Assembly: GCA_041675645.1 (NCBI GenBank)
Contig: JBAYTN010000008.1
Coordinates: 30,995-94,994, forward strand
Length of the DNA stretch: 64,000 nucleotides
From: Stygiobacter sp041675645
GTDB taxonomy: Bacteria; Bacteroidota; Ignavibacteria; Ignavibacteriales; Melioribacteraceae
Direction: 5' to 3'
In this document: positions 26,892 to 35,298 of the stretch, piece by piece
Numbering within the stretch: position 1 is the first letter of the stretch
Layout of the letters: each line of letters starts with the position of its first letter
Program-made: the position numbers and the translations under genes
The notes under the pieces: model-generated
Told to the model about the DNA's origin: nothing
The model's input: the letters and a program-made list of their open reading frames with translations, nothing else
The model's database searches: none

Positions 26892-27128
26892 ATGAACAAG
26901 ATAGTTTTACAGTTTGGACTTTTGATTTTCTTCTTCTCGATTATCTTTTTCACACAACGTGGGCTGGCAATAGAAAAAGTATTGTTGAATTCCTTCGCGA
27001 TTTTCATCCTAGTTACAACAATGTTGAGCTTAATTGTTATTGGATTGATTAAATCGATCAATAATAACTCTCTCAGCAAGTTAGGAGACATATCAGATAA
27101 TTTAGCAGGAAATAAAGATCATGAGTAA
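26892..27128 (+). CDS. Small two-helix membrane protein upstream of fliA
   Basis: A 78-residue protein with two hydrophobic helices, about 5-23 and 32-53, and a short polar C-terminal tail ending NLAGNKDHE. A purine-rich ribosome site (AAGGAAGCG) precedes the ATG, and it overlaps fliA by 8 bases, so it is a real operon gene. I do not recognise a family. It could sequester or localise a regulator encoded nearby, but nothing in the sequence shows this. Confidence 0.65.
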   Translation: MNKIVLQFGLLIFFFSIIFFTQRGLAIEKVLLNSFAIFILVTTMLSLIVIGLIKSINNNSLSKLGDISDNLAGNKDHE

Positions 27129-27753
27129 TGCAATACTTTGGGCCTCGTATAAAGAGAAACCTTCTCCTGAATTGAAGAAACAAATAGTGTTAACCTATGT
27201 GAATTTAGTTCACTACGTTATACACAGAACCAATTTGATCCAGAGTGCATTGCTGGATCGACGCGATTATTTCCAATTTGGAATTGAGGGGTTGAGCGAA
27301 GCGATTGATAGATTTGATCCGGACTATGGTACAAAGTTCGAGACATACGCTATTCAACGCATCCGCGGTAAAATTTATGACGAGCTGAGAAAGTACAGCG
27401 ATAAGTTCGAGCCGGTACTTGAGCCCGATGCAACCACAATGTTTCCCACCTCTACTTTATCTATTAATCAATCTGTTGGTGAAGACGATGGAATGCAGCT
27501 TTACGAAATGCTTCCTAGCGATGCCGAAAAGCCTGATTTCATTTTAGAGAAAAAAGATTTGAAACAAAGATTATTAGATATGATTAAAGAATTAAACGAA
27601 CGCGAAAGAACAATCCTAAGCTTGTATTACTACGAAGACCTTAACTATAAAGAAATTGCCCAAGTTTTAAGCATCACTGTTTCCAGAGTTTCACAGATTC
27701 ATTCAAGAATTCTTAATTCCTTAAAACTAAGATTGGCTGAATATAATGCTTGA
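27121..27753 (+). CDS. fliA: Flagellar sigma factor FliA (sigma28) without sigma3
   Basis: A 210-residue sigma70-family factor. Sigma2 spans about 22-91, with the FliA-type FGIEGLSEAIDRFDPDYGTK, FETYAIQRIRG and IYDELR. Sigma4 spans about 148-205 with ILSLYYYEDLNYKEIAQVLS, then VSRVSQIHSRILNSL. Between DELR (90) and the linker ending in SINQSVGEDDG (114-124) there are only about 23 residues, where enteric FliA has the sigma3 helices (about 60 residues to the matching point). FliA transcribes flagellin, motor and chemotaxis genes. It overlaps both neighbours by 8 bases. Confidence 0.92.
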   Translation: MSNAILWASYKEKPSPELKKQIVLTYVNLVHYVIHRTNLIQSALLDRRDYFQFGIEGLSEAIDRFDPDYGTKFETYAIQRIRGKIYDELRKYSDKFEPVLEPDATTMFPTSTLSINQSVGEDDGMQLYEMLPSDAEKPDFILEKKDLKQRLLDMIKELNERERTILSLYYYEDLNYKEIAQVLSITVSRVSQIHSRILNSLKLRLAEYNA

Positions 27754-28633
27754 TATTAAGAACACCGAAGCTAAAGAGAGAATTAAAAAGCATCTCTCAA
27801 ATATTGGAACGTTGCCATCGGTTCCCCAAATCATAACAGAAGTATCGATATTGTTGGATAGTGACAGAACAAGCGCTGCCGATCTTTGTAAAGTTATTTC
27901 GAGAGATCAGGCTATTGTTACAAAAATTCTTGCTGTAGCAAACTCTCCTTTGTATGGTTTGCCAAGAAGAGTTTCAACAATCGAGTTTGCGGTTGTAATT
28001 ATCGGCTTCGAGCACATGAGAAACATTCTTGTTGCTCTTTCACTAGTTGAAGCATTTAAGAGCAGAAGCACTTCCAGTTGGGATCATCACGCTTACTGGA
28101 TGCATTCTTTGTTAACGGCAACAGCAGCAAAAAGAATAGCAGATGATTTACGCTATCCAAAATCCGGCGAAGTATTTACAGCTGGATTGCTGCATGATTT
28201 AGGCTTGGTTGTTTTACAGCGTTACATGCCAAAGGAATTTACAAAAGTAATCGAATTAGTTGAAGAACAGCAGATTAGTCACTTTGCTGCGGAATTAGAA
28301 GTTCTTGGCTTTACACATCAGGACATTGCGGAATTCCTTCTAGAAAAATGGAATTTCCCTCCTTATATAATTGAATCAGTATTATTTCATCATCAACCAT
28401 CCCTAGCTGAAAATGGAAAAGTGCTTGCTTCTTTGATTCACTTAGCAGATTACATGACTCAGCAGATGAATGTTGGGGCATTTAATTGGGATGATAATTA
28501 TGCTTTTGATGAAAACGTAATAGACATACTTGGTTTTGGTAATAAAGAGTATTTAGACACATTCATGCAAACGTACGAACCGTTATTCAAGAGTCACTTA
28601 GAATCATTAACAGAAAACAATAAAATAATGTGA
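27746..28633 (+). CDS. HDOD-domain signalling protein, first copy
   Basis: A 295-residue HDOD protein. The core has ILAVANSPLYGLPRRVSTIE near 72-91 and AGLLHDLGLVVLQR, with later conserved histidines HHAYWMHS and FHHQPSLAE. HDOD proteins are non-enzymatic or weakly enzymatic signalling scaffolds in motility and second-messenger pathways. It overlaps fliA by 8 bases and is followed after 6 bases by a paralogue, so the pair arose by tandem duplication. The place directly behind fliA suggests a flagellar regulatory role. Confidence 0.88.
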   Translation: MLDIKNTEAKERIKKHLSNIGTLPSVPQIITEVSILLDSDRTSAADLCKVISRDQAIVTKILAVANSPLYGLPRRVSTIEFAVVIIGFEHMRNILVALSLVEAFKSRSTSSWDHHAYWMHSLLTATAAKRIADDLRYPKSGEVFTAGLLHDLGLVVLQRYMPKEFTKVIELVEEQQISHFAAELEVLGFTHQDIAEFLLEKWNFPPYIIESVLFHHQPSLAENGKVLASLIHLADYMTQQMNVGAFNWDDNYAFDENVIDILGFGNKEYLDTFMQTYEPLFKSHLESLTENNKIM

Positions 28634-28639
28634 GAAATT

Positions 28640-29521
28640 ATGGGAACAGTATTAACAGATTTGAATCAGAGGCGGGAAAGAACAGAATTAATATTGAAGA
28701 AGGTGAACACGCTTGCACCGCTTCCCAAAATCTTGCAAGAAGTTCTTCAATTATTAAATGATTTTAATACCAGTCCTCACACACTGGCTAAAGCTATTTC
28801 TAAAGATCAGAGTGTAGTCTTAAAGATTTTGACAATTGCAAACTCGCCTTTTTACGGATTGACAAAACGCGTCTCTTCGATAGAATTCGCAATTATGATA
28901 CTTGGCTATGATGAAATTAGAAATATTGTTTCTGCTCTTTCATTAATGGAATCAATGAAGAACAAAAGCGATCAGTATTTAGATCAAAAAGTTTTCTGGA
29001 TGCATTCTTACTTAACAGCTACAATTGCTAAAAAATTAGCAATGGATTTAGGGCTTGAAAAACATGGCGAAGCTTTCATAGCCGGATTACTTCACGATCT
29101 GGGAATTTCTGTAGTACATAGATTTATGCATTCCGATTTTGTTTCCATACACGATCAGGTTGCTCAGGGTGTTTCATTTAACGATGCAGAAATGCAAGTT
29201 CTTGGTTTAACTCATGGCGAAATCGGCGAATCTCTGTTGAAATATTGGAACATCCCGGAATTGATCACGGATATCGTAAAATTCCATCATCAGCCTTACT
29301 TAGCACAGCAAGCACCAACTCTTGCATCTGTTGTTCATCTTGCAGATTACATGACACAAATGCTAAAGATGGGCGAATTGAGAATGGATACAAGTTTAGA
29401 ATTAGATCATCATGTATTCTCAACTCTTCATGTAAAAGATTTAACAGAGCTAGCTCACTTTATTGAAGGTTATAGAGAACCGTTACAAGCACAAGTTGAA
29501 TCGCTAAAGTATTTGATATGA
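28640..29521 (+). CDS. HDOD-domain signalling protein, second copy
   Basis: A 293-residue paralogue of the preceding gene, aligned over its length: ILTIANSPFYGLTKRVSSIE, AGLLHDLGISVVHRFMHSDF and FHHQPYLAQQ match at the same positions. No other domain is attached. Differences are concentrated in the first 25 and last 50 residues, so the two may bind different partners or form a heterodimer. It overlaps the degenerate kinase gene by 4 bases (ATGA). Confidence 0.88.
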   Translation: MGTVLTDLNQRRERTELILKKVNTLAPLPKILQEVLQLLNDFNTSPHTLAKAISKDQSVVLKILTIANSPFYGLTKRVSSIEFAIMILGYDEIRNIVSALSLMESMKNKSDQYLDQKVFWMHSYLTATIAKKLAMDLGLEKHGEAFIAGLLHDLGISVVHRFMHSDFVSIHDQVAQGVSFNDAEMQVLGLTHGEIGESLLKYWNIPELITDIVKFHHQPYLAQQAPTLASVVHLADYMTQMLKMGELRMDTSLELDHHVFSTLHVKDLTELAHFIEGYREPLQAQVESLKYLI

Positions 29522-30828
29522 GATTAATTAAAGAAAGAACCGAACGGTACGAATCTTTTCACAAGTCGCTTCAGTATTTCACAAAAAATTCTGAAGCAAA
29601 AGGTGATTTAAAATTGCTCAGCTTTGAGGGGCACAAGAATAATTTAAATCAGATGGAGAAATATTCGTTTTTCGTTCAAAGCTTATCGGCATTTCAGAAG
29701 AAGATTCAACATGTTCAAGGTTTAGCAGAAATTCACTTATTAACCCAAGAGTTTGTAAAGAGAATTTTGCAATCCAAGGAAGTTGAAATTTTTCTATTCA
29801 CTGATTCAAACAGAAACTTGGTTCCATTAAATAAAAACGCTAACCCAACTCACATTAACTCTGTTAATAAAGCGTTAAAGGATGGAATTCTTGAATGGAT
29901 TTTTGAATCGAGAAAGCCGACTATTATTCCGGATTTGAATGCATATACTATTAATGGTTCAAAGCTCAACCAGATGATGTTCCCAATCTACGATTCGAAA
30001 TCCGGCTATGGAGTTCTTTCTTTATATACATCTGCATCAAAGGTTTCGGATGATTCATTAGAAAATAATTCTATTCAGATAATTCTCGGGATTATAGTAC
30101 CAACTATTATTTCGCTTCGTCAGAAACATTCAATTAATAAACTATACCAAGAACTACAAGTATATCAATCAAAAGTCCAGAACGATTTTGACGTAAATAC
30201 AATAGGTAATATGGCGGAGGGTTTACTGGAAGAATTAGGTGAACCACTACAAGTTATTTTATCGCTTTCTGAAATGATTGAAAATGACTATCCCAAAATT
30301 GATAAAGAAATAACAGATAGTATAAAGAAACAAGTTAGTAAGGTAAGCGAGTTAACAAACAGATTAACAAAATTTGCCGGGTTGAATAAGCCTAAAGCAC
30401 AATCCTCGCAATCTTGTAATCTAAATAAAATTGTAAAAGAATTTAGGAATGTAATTAATGCTACGTTGCAAAATCTTGGCATTGATTGCGAGCTAGATCT
30501 TGAGGATAACATTCCGCCTATACTCTCTAATCCAAGCGAAATAAAACAGATACTAACAAGTGTGTTCTCTTTGTTGAAAGCTTCTTCTCAAAAAGGAGGT
30601 GCATTCATCATTCAGACCAAATATATAAAGGAAAGAATAGTATTGTCTGTTTTTACAACCGAGCAGATTGAAGGCCTAGCAGATAACGATTCAAAGATTA
30701 ATGTAACAGTTAAGCTGATAAATGAATTGATGAAAAAAAATGAAGGAACAACAGAGTTTAACTCTTTACCACTAAAGGGAACAATAATTCATTTATTATT
30801 TCCACTAAAAAGAAAATTAGCCGTATGA
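29518..30828 (+). CDS. GAF-domain protein with degenerate histidine kinase
   Basis: A 436-residue cytosolic protein. Residues about 65-200 look like a GAF sensor (IHLLTQEFVKRILQSKEVEI, MFPIYDSKSGYGVLSLY). Residues about 228-285 align with a HisKA dimerisation helix, but the canonical HExxNPL block reads EELGEPL (238-244), replacing the phosphorylated His with Glu. The C-terminal part looks like an ATPase fold whose N box and DxGxG box are not recognisable. It is therefore probably a pseudokinase scaffold. It is coupled by 4-base overlaps to the second HDOD gene and to the following gene. Confidence 0.75.
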   Translation: MRLIKERTERYESFHKSLQYFTKNSEAKGDLKLLSFEGHKNNLNQMEKYSFFVQSLSAFQKKIQHVQGLAEIHLLTQEFVKRILQSKEVEIFLFTDSNRNLVPLNKNANPTHINSVNKALKDGILEWIFESRKPTIIPDLNAYTINGSKLNQMMFPIYDSKSGYGVLSLYTSASKVSDDSLENNSIQIILGIIVPTIISLRQKHSINKLYQELQVYQSKVQNDFDVNTIGNMAEGLLEELGEPLQVILSLSEMIENDYPKIDKEITDSIKKQVSKVSELTNRLTKFAGLNKPKAQSSQSCNLNKIVKEFRNVINATLQNLGIDCELDLEDNIPPILSNPSEIKQILTSVFSLLKASSQKGGAFIIQTKYIKERIVLSVFTTEQIEGLADNDSKINVTVKLINELMKKNEGTTEFNSLPLKGTIIHLLFPLKRKLAV

Positions 30829-31427
30829 AAAAGACAATTGCTTTGTTTGTGTTTATCTCTACACTCTGTTTGGCTCAAGTTGCTGCTGATACAATTGCTT
30901 CCACACCAGTTGATTCGATTGATCTCCATGCAATAGTTGAAAAACAAATTGCTGCTGCAAGGGAAAGAGCACTCAACGAAAAATTATATCCTAAACCGGT
31001 TGTTGCTGAAACAAAGAAAGAGATTGTTGTTGCAAAGACCGTTAAAAAAGAAATAAATGCTACTAAACAAGCAACTGCTAATCCGTTCATAACCTTCATT
31101 TTGGCTCAGCCTTGGCAATACACATTATTTGCTTTGGTTTCTTTCTCCATCATAGGATTTGTTCTAGCCAGAAGAGTAATTGTATCGTTTACACGTTCTT
31201 CTAAAAAAGCATTGAAGCAAAAAATTGGAATGATGCGAGAAGAGAAAGTAGGCGGTTCTAAGTTAGATCCAAAACTAACAAAAGCAAGAAGAGTGCTTAA
31301 AGACAATCTCGACATATTCAAACAAGCTGATAAACAGATTGATAAAAAAGCAAAGCAGCTTAACCTTGCTAAAGGCGAACTTCTTTTAGCGGCACGTTTG
31401 AAATTATACGAAGTTGGAAAAATGTGA
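30825..31427 (+). CDS. SwrB-like membrane protein
   Basis: A 200-residue protein with a cleavable-looking signal or first helix (1-22), an extracytoplasmic Lys/Val-rich stretch, a membrane helix at about 97-118 and a basic cytoplasmic tail. The end, QIDKKAKQLNLAKGELLLA near 171-189, resembles the C-terminal IAKKLxxGKGEVELLL motif I recall for SwrB/YlxL, which activates FliP in Bacillus. In Bacillus swrB also lies behind the sigma factor gene. Similarity is short, so the call is tentative. It lies between the degenerate kinase and flgF. Confidence 0.5.
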   Translation: MKKTIALFVFISTLCLAQVAADTIASTPVDSIDLHAIVEKQIAAARERALNEKLYPKPVVAETKKEIVVAKTVKKEINATKQATANPFITFILAQPWQYTLFALVSFSIIGFVLARRVIVSFTRSSKKALKQKIGMMREEKVGGSKLDPKLTKARRVLKDNLDIFKQADKQIDKKAKQLNLAKGELLLAARLKLYEVGKM

Positions 31428-31434
31428 GGATGAT

Positions 31435-32145
31435 ATGATAAAAGGTATTTACACAGCAGGAAGAAGCTTAGATCACAGAATGAAAAATATTGATGTTATT
31501 GCCAATAACCTTGCAAACTTGGGCACAACCGGTTACAAACGGGAAGTGCCGTTTACAGAAATATTAAATCAGTATGGCGATGTATCTGTTCGTAAAGTAA
31601 CTAGTCAAGTGCAGGGAGATGTGTTGCAAACTTCCAATCCTCTCGATCTTGCGATTTCCGGTAATGGCTTTTTCACAGTTAAAGGTGAAGATGGACAACT
31701 TGAGCTAACACGCGACGGGCGTTTTAAATTAAGTGATGAAGGATTTCTTATTAATTCTAACGGACAAAAAGTAATTGGCCAGAATGGAGAAATCTCAATT
31801 GATGAATCTTTACTTGAAAAGGATCCTACTATCAACATTACAAAAACCGGTGAAATTAAAATTGGTGAGCGCACTATTGATTCGTTATTAATTGTAAATG
31901 TTGAAAATAGTGAAGACTTAATTCGCGGCGGCGGCTCTAACTTTTTGCTGAACGATACTGAATATAAATCCGCTGAAGAAGGAAGCTTTCAGGTGTCGCA
32001 AGGATTTTTAGAAGAATCAAACACAAATCCGATTTTGGAAATGGAATCAATGATTTCGATAAATAAAGAATATGAAACTGCTCAGAAAGTAATTGCCGCG
32101 CTCGATACCTCTCTCGGCCAAGCTAACGAGATTGGTAAAGTCTAA
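31435..32145 (+). CDS. flgF: Flagellar rod protein FlgF
   Basis: 236 residues from the ATG at 31435, preceded by a GAGG ribosome site; an in-frame ATG at 31414 inside the preceding gene is less likely because rod proteins start near MIKGIY. The N-terminus has IDVIANNLANLGTTGYKREV, then LDLAISGNGFFTV, TRDGRF and a C-terminal axial helix with MESMISINKEYETAQKVI. Shorter than flgG and lying first, it is assigned as the proximal rod FlgF. Confidence 0.92.
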   Translation: MIKGIYTAGRSLDHRMKNIDVIANNLANLGTTGYKREVPFTEILNQYGDVSVRKVTSQVQGDVLQTSNPLDLAISGNGFFTVKGEDGQLELTRDGRFKLSDEGFLINSNGQKVIGQNGEISIDESLLEKDPTINITKTGEIKIGERTIDSLLIVNVENSEDLIRGGGSNFLLNDTEYKSAEEGSFQVSQGFLEESNTNPILEMESMISINKEYETAQKVIAALDTSLGQANEIGKV

Positions 32146-32162
32146 AAATTTAGGAGAATAAA

Positions 32163-32963
32163 ATGTCAACCAGAGCATTAAGAACAGCAGCAAGCGGAAT
32201 GTACGCTCAACAGATTAATATAGAAGTTGTTTCGAACAATATTGCAAATATTAACACAACAGGTTTTAAAAAGAATAAAGCCGATTTCCAGGATCTTATG
32301 TATCAAGAGGTGCACATAAATCCCCTAACATCTTCTACTCCAGGAGTGGAAGAAACAACTACTTCCAAAATTCAAATTGGTAATGGCGTTAAGCCCTCGG
32401 CATCAACTAAACTATTTGCACAGGGAGATATAACTGTTACAAACAACCAATTCGATTTGGCAATTCAAGGCGAAGGATTTTTTCAGGTTAGAAGAGCGGA
32501 CGGTTCATTTGCTTATACAAGAGACGGTTCATTCAAAGTGAATGCAGATGGAAAAATTGTTACTAGCGGCGGAAATGTTTTGGAGCCCGGTTTTACACTA
32601 AACAGCGATGTTCAGTCTATAACCGTAAATAAAGATGGAAGTGTTGCAGCTATAGAAGCTGGTGGAACTTCTGTTTCGCTTGGCAGTATTGAATTAGCTC
32701 GCTTCATGAATAATGGCGGATTGACTGCACTAGGCGACAATTTGTATGGAGAAACTCAGGCATCGGGTCAGCCAATTTTAGGAACCGGTGGAGATCAAGG
32801 TTTTGGCGAAATTCATCAAGGTTATCTTGAAGCATCTAATGTTGACATAGTTGAAGAAATGATCTCGATGATTGCGGCTCAACGCGCTTACGAAATCAAT
32901 TCGAAAACAGTTAAGACTGTTGAAGAAATGATGACGATGGCAAACAACCTTAAGAGAGGATAA
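32163..32963 (+). CDS. flgG: Flagellar distal rod protein FlgG
   Basis: A 266-residue FlgG with MSTRALRTAASGMYAQQINI at the N-terminus, NIANINTTGFKKNKADFQDL, FDLAIQGEGFFQV, YTRDGSF, and the C-terminal QGYLEASNVDIVEEMISMIA followed by AQRAYEINSK. Normal length. It builds the distal rod that crosses the P and L rings. The gene lies 17 bases after flgF with a GGAG ribosome site. Confidence 0.96.
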   Translation: MSTRALRTAASGMYAQQINIEVVSNNIANINTTGFKKNKADFQDLMYQEVHINPLTSSTPGVEETTTSKIQIGNGVKPSASTKLFAQGDITVTNNQFDLAIQGEGFFQVRRADGSFAYTRDGSFKVNADGKIVTSGGNVLEPGFTLNSDVQSITVNKDGSVAAIEAGGTSVSLGSIELARFMNNGGLTALGDNLYGETQASGQPILGTGGDQGFGEIHQGYLEASNVDIVEEMISMIAAQRAYEINSKTVKTVEEMMTMANNLKRG

Positions 32964-32969
32964 TCTAAA

Positions 32970-33614
32970 GTGAAGATTCTTCTTTTCATATTACTTGGAT
33001 TCGTTTCAGTTCAAGCTAAACCGTTTGAAGATGAATTGAAATCTTATTTGCAGAGCAAGTTAGGCTCATATGAAAAATTTGAATATCAGGTTGTTCCGAC
33101 TCTTAGCGGTTACAAGAGAATTGAAATTAATAATGATAAATCCTTTAGACTTGTTAAAAATTATGCTTACGTACCAGTTAAAGTTTATGATGCAAAAAAT
33201 AATGCAAGCACATCATTATTAACCGTAAAACTAAAATTGTATAAGACTGTTTTTGTTGCAGCACAAAAAATAAATCCAAATGAATCTCTATCTGTTTCTT
33301 GGTTCGATTCAAAATTACAAGATGTATCGTCATTCACTTCCGCTTTAGTTAATGAAGTGGAATTAACAACCTTAAGAAGCAGAGTTTTGATTAAAGAAGG
33401 CACAGTGTTGAGTCACGAACTTGTTGAACTAATCCCGATCATTTATAAAGGCGAAAAAGTGATTGTTCACGCTGGGAAAAATGGTGTTGATGTTTCGATA
33501 GATGCAGTAACCAGACAAGATGCAAACGCTGGTGATGTTATAAGTGTTCAAGCAAATAGTAAGATTTTCAAAGCAAAAGTAATTGATAAATACAACTTAA
33601 TGTTGGTAGAATAA
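32970..33614 (+). CDS. flgA: P-ring assembly chaperone FlgA
   Basis: A 214-residue periplasmic protein with a signal peptide (1-16, ending SVQA). The C-terminal SAF-like domain has VFVAAQKINPNESLSVSWFD, RSRVLIKEGTVLSHELVELI, and ISVQANSKIFKAKVIDKYNL, typical FlgA. It starts with GTG. FlgA holds FlgI until the P ring forms around the rod, matching its place just before flgH and flgI. Confidence 0.88.
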   Translation: MKILLFILLGFVSVQAKPFEDELKSYLQSKLGSYEKFEYQVVPTLSGYKRIEINNDKSFRLVKNYAYVPVKVYDAKNNASTSLLTVKLKLYKTVFVAAQKINPNESLSVSWFDSKLQDVSSFTSALVNEVELTTLRSRVLIKEGTVLSHELVELIPIIYKGEKVIVHAGKNGVDVSIDAVTRQDANAGDVISVQANSKIFKAKVIDKYNLMLVE

Positions 33615-33615
33615 A

Positions 33616-34191
33616 ATGAAACGAACAAGTTTACTGATCGCGATGGTTTGTCTCTCTTCCTTAATGTTTGGACAGAACATGAGACGCAATGCACAATTTT
33701 CGCTTTTCTCAGATAACAAAGCCGCCCAGCTTGGCGATGCTGTTACTATAGTGGTTATTGAGTCAACACAAGCCTCAAATAACTCTGAAACCTCTGCCGG
33801 AAGATCAAGCGATATTGGGTTTTCTGCTTCTGGTGCAGTCGGTACAACCAGTATTCCCAATGCAGATGTTAGTCTAGGTACAAAAAACGATTTTCAAGGC
33901 AGCGGCTCTACACAAACTACCGGTAGCATTAGAACAAAAATCAGCGCTGTTGTAGATTCTGTTTTAGCAAACGGAAATATGATTATTCGCGGCAGCAAAA
34001 AAATTGTAATTAATGGTGAAGAACAAATTGTAAATATAAAAGGCGTTATTCGTCAATCCGATATTAATGCAGACAACTCTGTTTATTCGCACAACATTTC
34101 TGAAGCAGAAATATCTTTTGAAGGAAGCGGAATGATTCAAAATTCACAGAAACCGGGTTGGATAACAAAATTATTCCACTGGCTTTTTTAG
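33616..34191 (+). CDS. flgH: Flagellar L-ring protein FlgH
   Basis: A 191-residue FlgH with an N-terminal signal peptide (about 1-19), FSLFSDNKAAQLGDAVTIVV, the Ser/Thr/Gly-rich middle and INGEEQIVNIKGVIRQSDIN near the end. It forms the outer-membrane L ring. Most FlgH proteins are lipoproteins; here the only Cys in the signal region (C12) has Val before it and no lipobox, so a soluble signal-peptidase I product is more likely. It precedes flgI by 8 bases. Confidence 0.93.
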   Translation: MKRTSLLIAMVCLSSLMFGQNMRRNAQFSLFSDNKAAQLGDAVTIVVIESTQASNNSETSAGRSSDIGFSASGAVGTTSIPNADVSLGTKNDFQGSGSTQTTGSIRTKISAVVDSVLANGNMIIRGSKKIVINGEEQIVNIKGVIRQSDINADNSVYSHNISEAEISFEGSGMIQNSQKPGWITKLFHWLF

Positions 34192-34199
34192 GTGATAAA

Positions 34200-35297
34200 A
34201 TGAAAAAAAGAATTTTTACTTGCTTAGTACTTTTTATTCTGACAGCCAATTTAACGCTGGCTCAGCGTATTAAGGATGTTGCATACATAAATGGAAAAAC
34301 CACAGAACAGATTATTGGTTATGGTTTATCAGTTGGTTTAGCCGGAACAGGCGATAGCTACCGTTCCTCTTTCACCATCCAGTCAGTAACAAGTATGCTA
34401 AAACGTTTTGGTATTACTGTTCCCCAAATAGATTTAAAAACTAAAAACGTTGCGGCAGTAATTGTAACAGCAACTCTAAACGGAAGTCTAAAAGCCGGTG
34501 CCGAATTTGATGTTGTTGTATCATCGTTAGGCGATGCAACCAGCTTGCAAGGAGGTACTTTGTTAATGACTCCACTATCCGGAATAAATGGACAAGTTTA
34601 TGGCTTCGCACAAGGATCGATTTCGGTTGGTGGATATGATATAAGTACATCAAGCGGAAGCAGAGTATCCAGAAATCATACTCTAGCCGGAAGAGTGCCG
34701 CGCGGCGGATCGTTGAAAGAAGCAATTACAGTTAGCAATTTTGAAACCGGGGAAGTTTCTGTTTTTCTAAAGGAACCGGATTTCACAACCGCACAGAATA
34801 TTGCTAATGCACTAAATACAAAATTTGGTGCGGATGTAGCCAAAGCTCAAGATGGCGCTGAAGTTAAAGTTACAATTCCACAAGACAGGCAGAATAACTT
34901 AATCAGCTTTTACTCCGAGTTGGAAAATTTAACAGTAGTTGTAGATGATATTGCTCGTGTAGTTCTAAATGAAAGAACCGGAACAATTGTTTCCGGACAA
35001 ACTGTAAAAATTCAGCCGGTTACAATTACACACGGCAGCTTAAATATTAACATCAGAAATTTTCCAATTATTTCTCAGCCTAACGCATTTTCGCAAGGCA
35101 GAACAGTTGCAATGAACAATCAAATTCCTACTGTAACTCAAGATTCGACAAGTACGGTTGCAATTCAAGGTGCAAGCAATGTTCAGGAAGTAGCCGCAGC
35201 ACTTAATTCACTTAAAGTATCGCCAAGAGATATAATAGCAATCTTTCAAGCATTGAAAGAAGCTGGCGCCCTCATGGCAGAATTAATTGTGATGTAA
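34200..35297 (+). CDS. flgI: Flagellar P-ring protein FlgI
   Basis: 365 residues from the ATG at 34200, which begins a clear signal peptide (MKKRIFTCLVLFILTANLTL, then AQ) after an AGGTGA ribosome site; the upstream in-frame TTG at 34158 would hide this peptide. The mature start RIKDVAYINGKTTEQIIGYG, with GLSVGLAGTGD after it, and the later NERTGTIVSG and LNSLKVSPRDIIAIFQALKE are FlgI hallmarks. It forms the periplasmic P ring around the rod. Confidence 0.96.
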   Translation: MKKRIFTCLVLFILTANLTLAQRIKDVAYINGKTTEQIIGYGLSVGLAGTGDSYRSSFTIQSVTSMLKRFGITVPQIDLKTKNVAAVIVTATLNGSLKAGAEFDVVVSSLGDATSLQGGTLLMTPLSGINGQVYGFAQGSISVGGYDISTSSGSRVSRNHTLAGRVPRGGSLKEAITVSNFETGEVSVFLKEPDFTTAQNIANALNTKFGADVAKAQDGAEVKVTIPQDRQNNLISFYSELENLTVVVDDIARVVLNERTGTIVSGQTVKIQPVTITHGSLNINIRNFPIISQPNAFSQGRTVAMNNQIPTVTQDSTSTVAIQGASNVQEVAAALNSLKVSPRDIIAIFQALKEAGALMAELIVM

Positions 35298-35298
35298 G

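Noticed and set aside
29245..29466. Second + strand frame inside the second HDOD gene
   Set aside because: The HDOD protein is clearly conserved in its own frame; the alternative frame has no family features.
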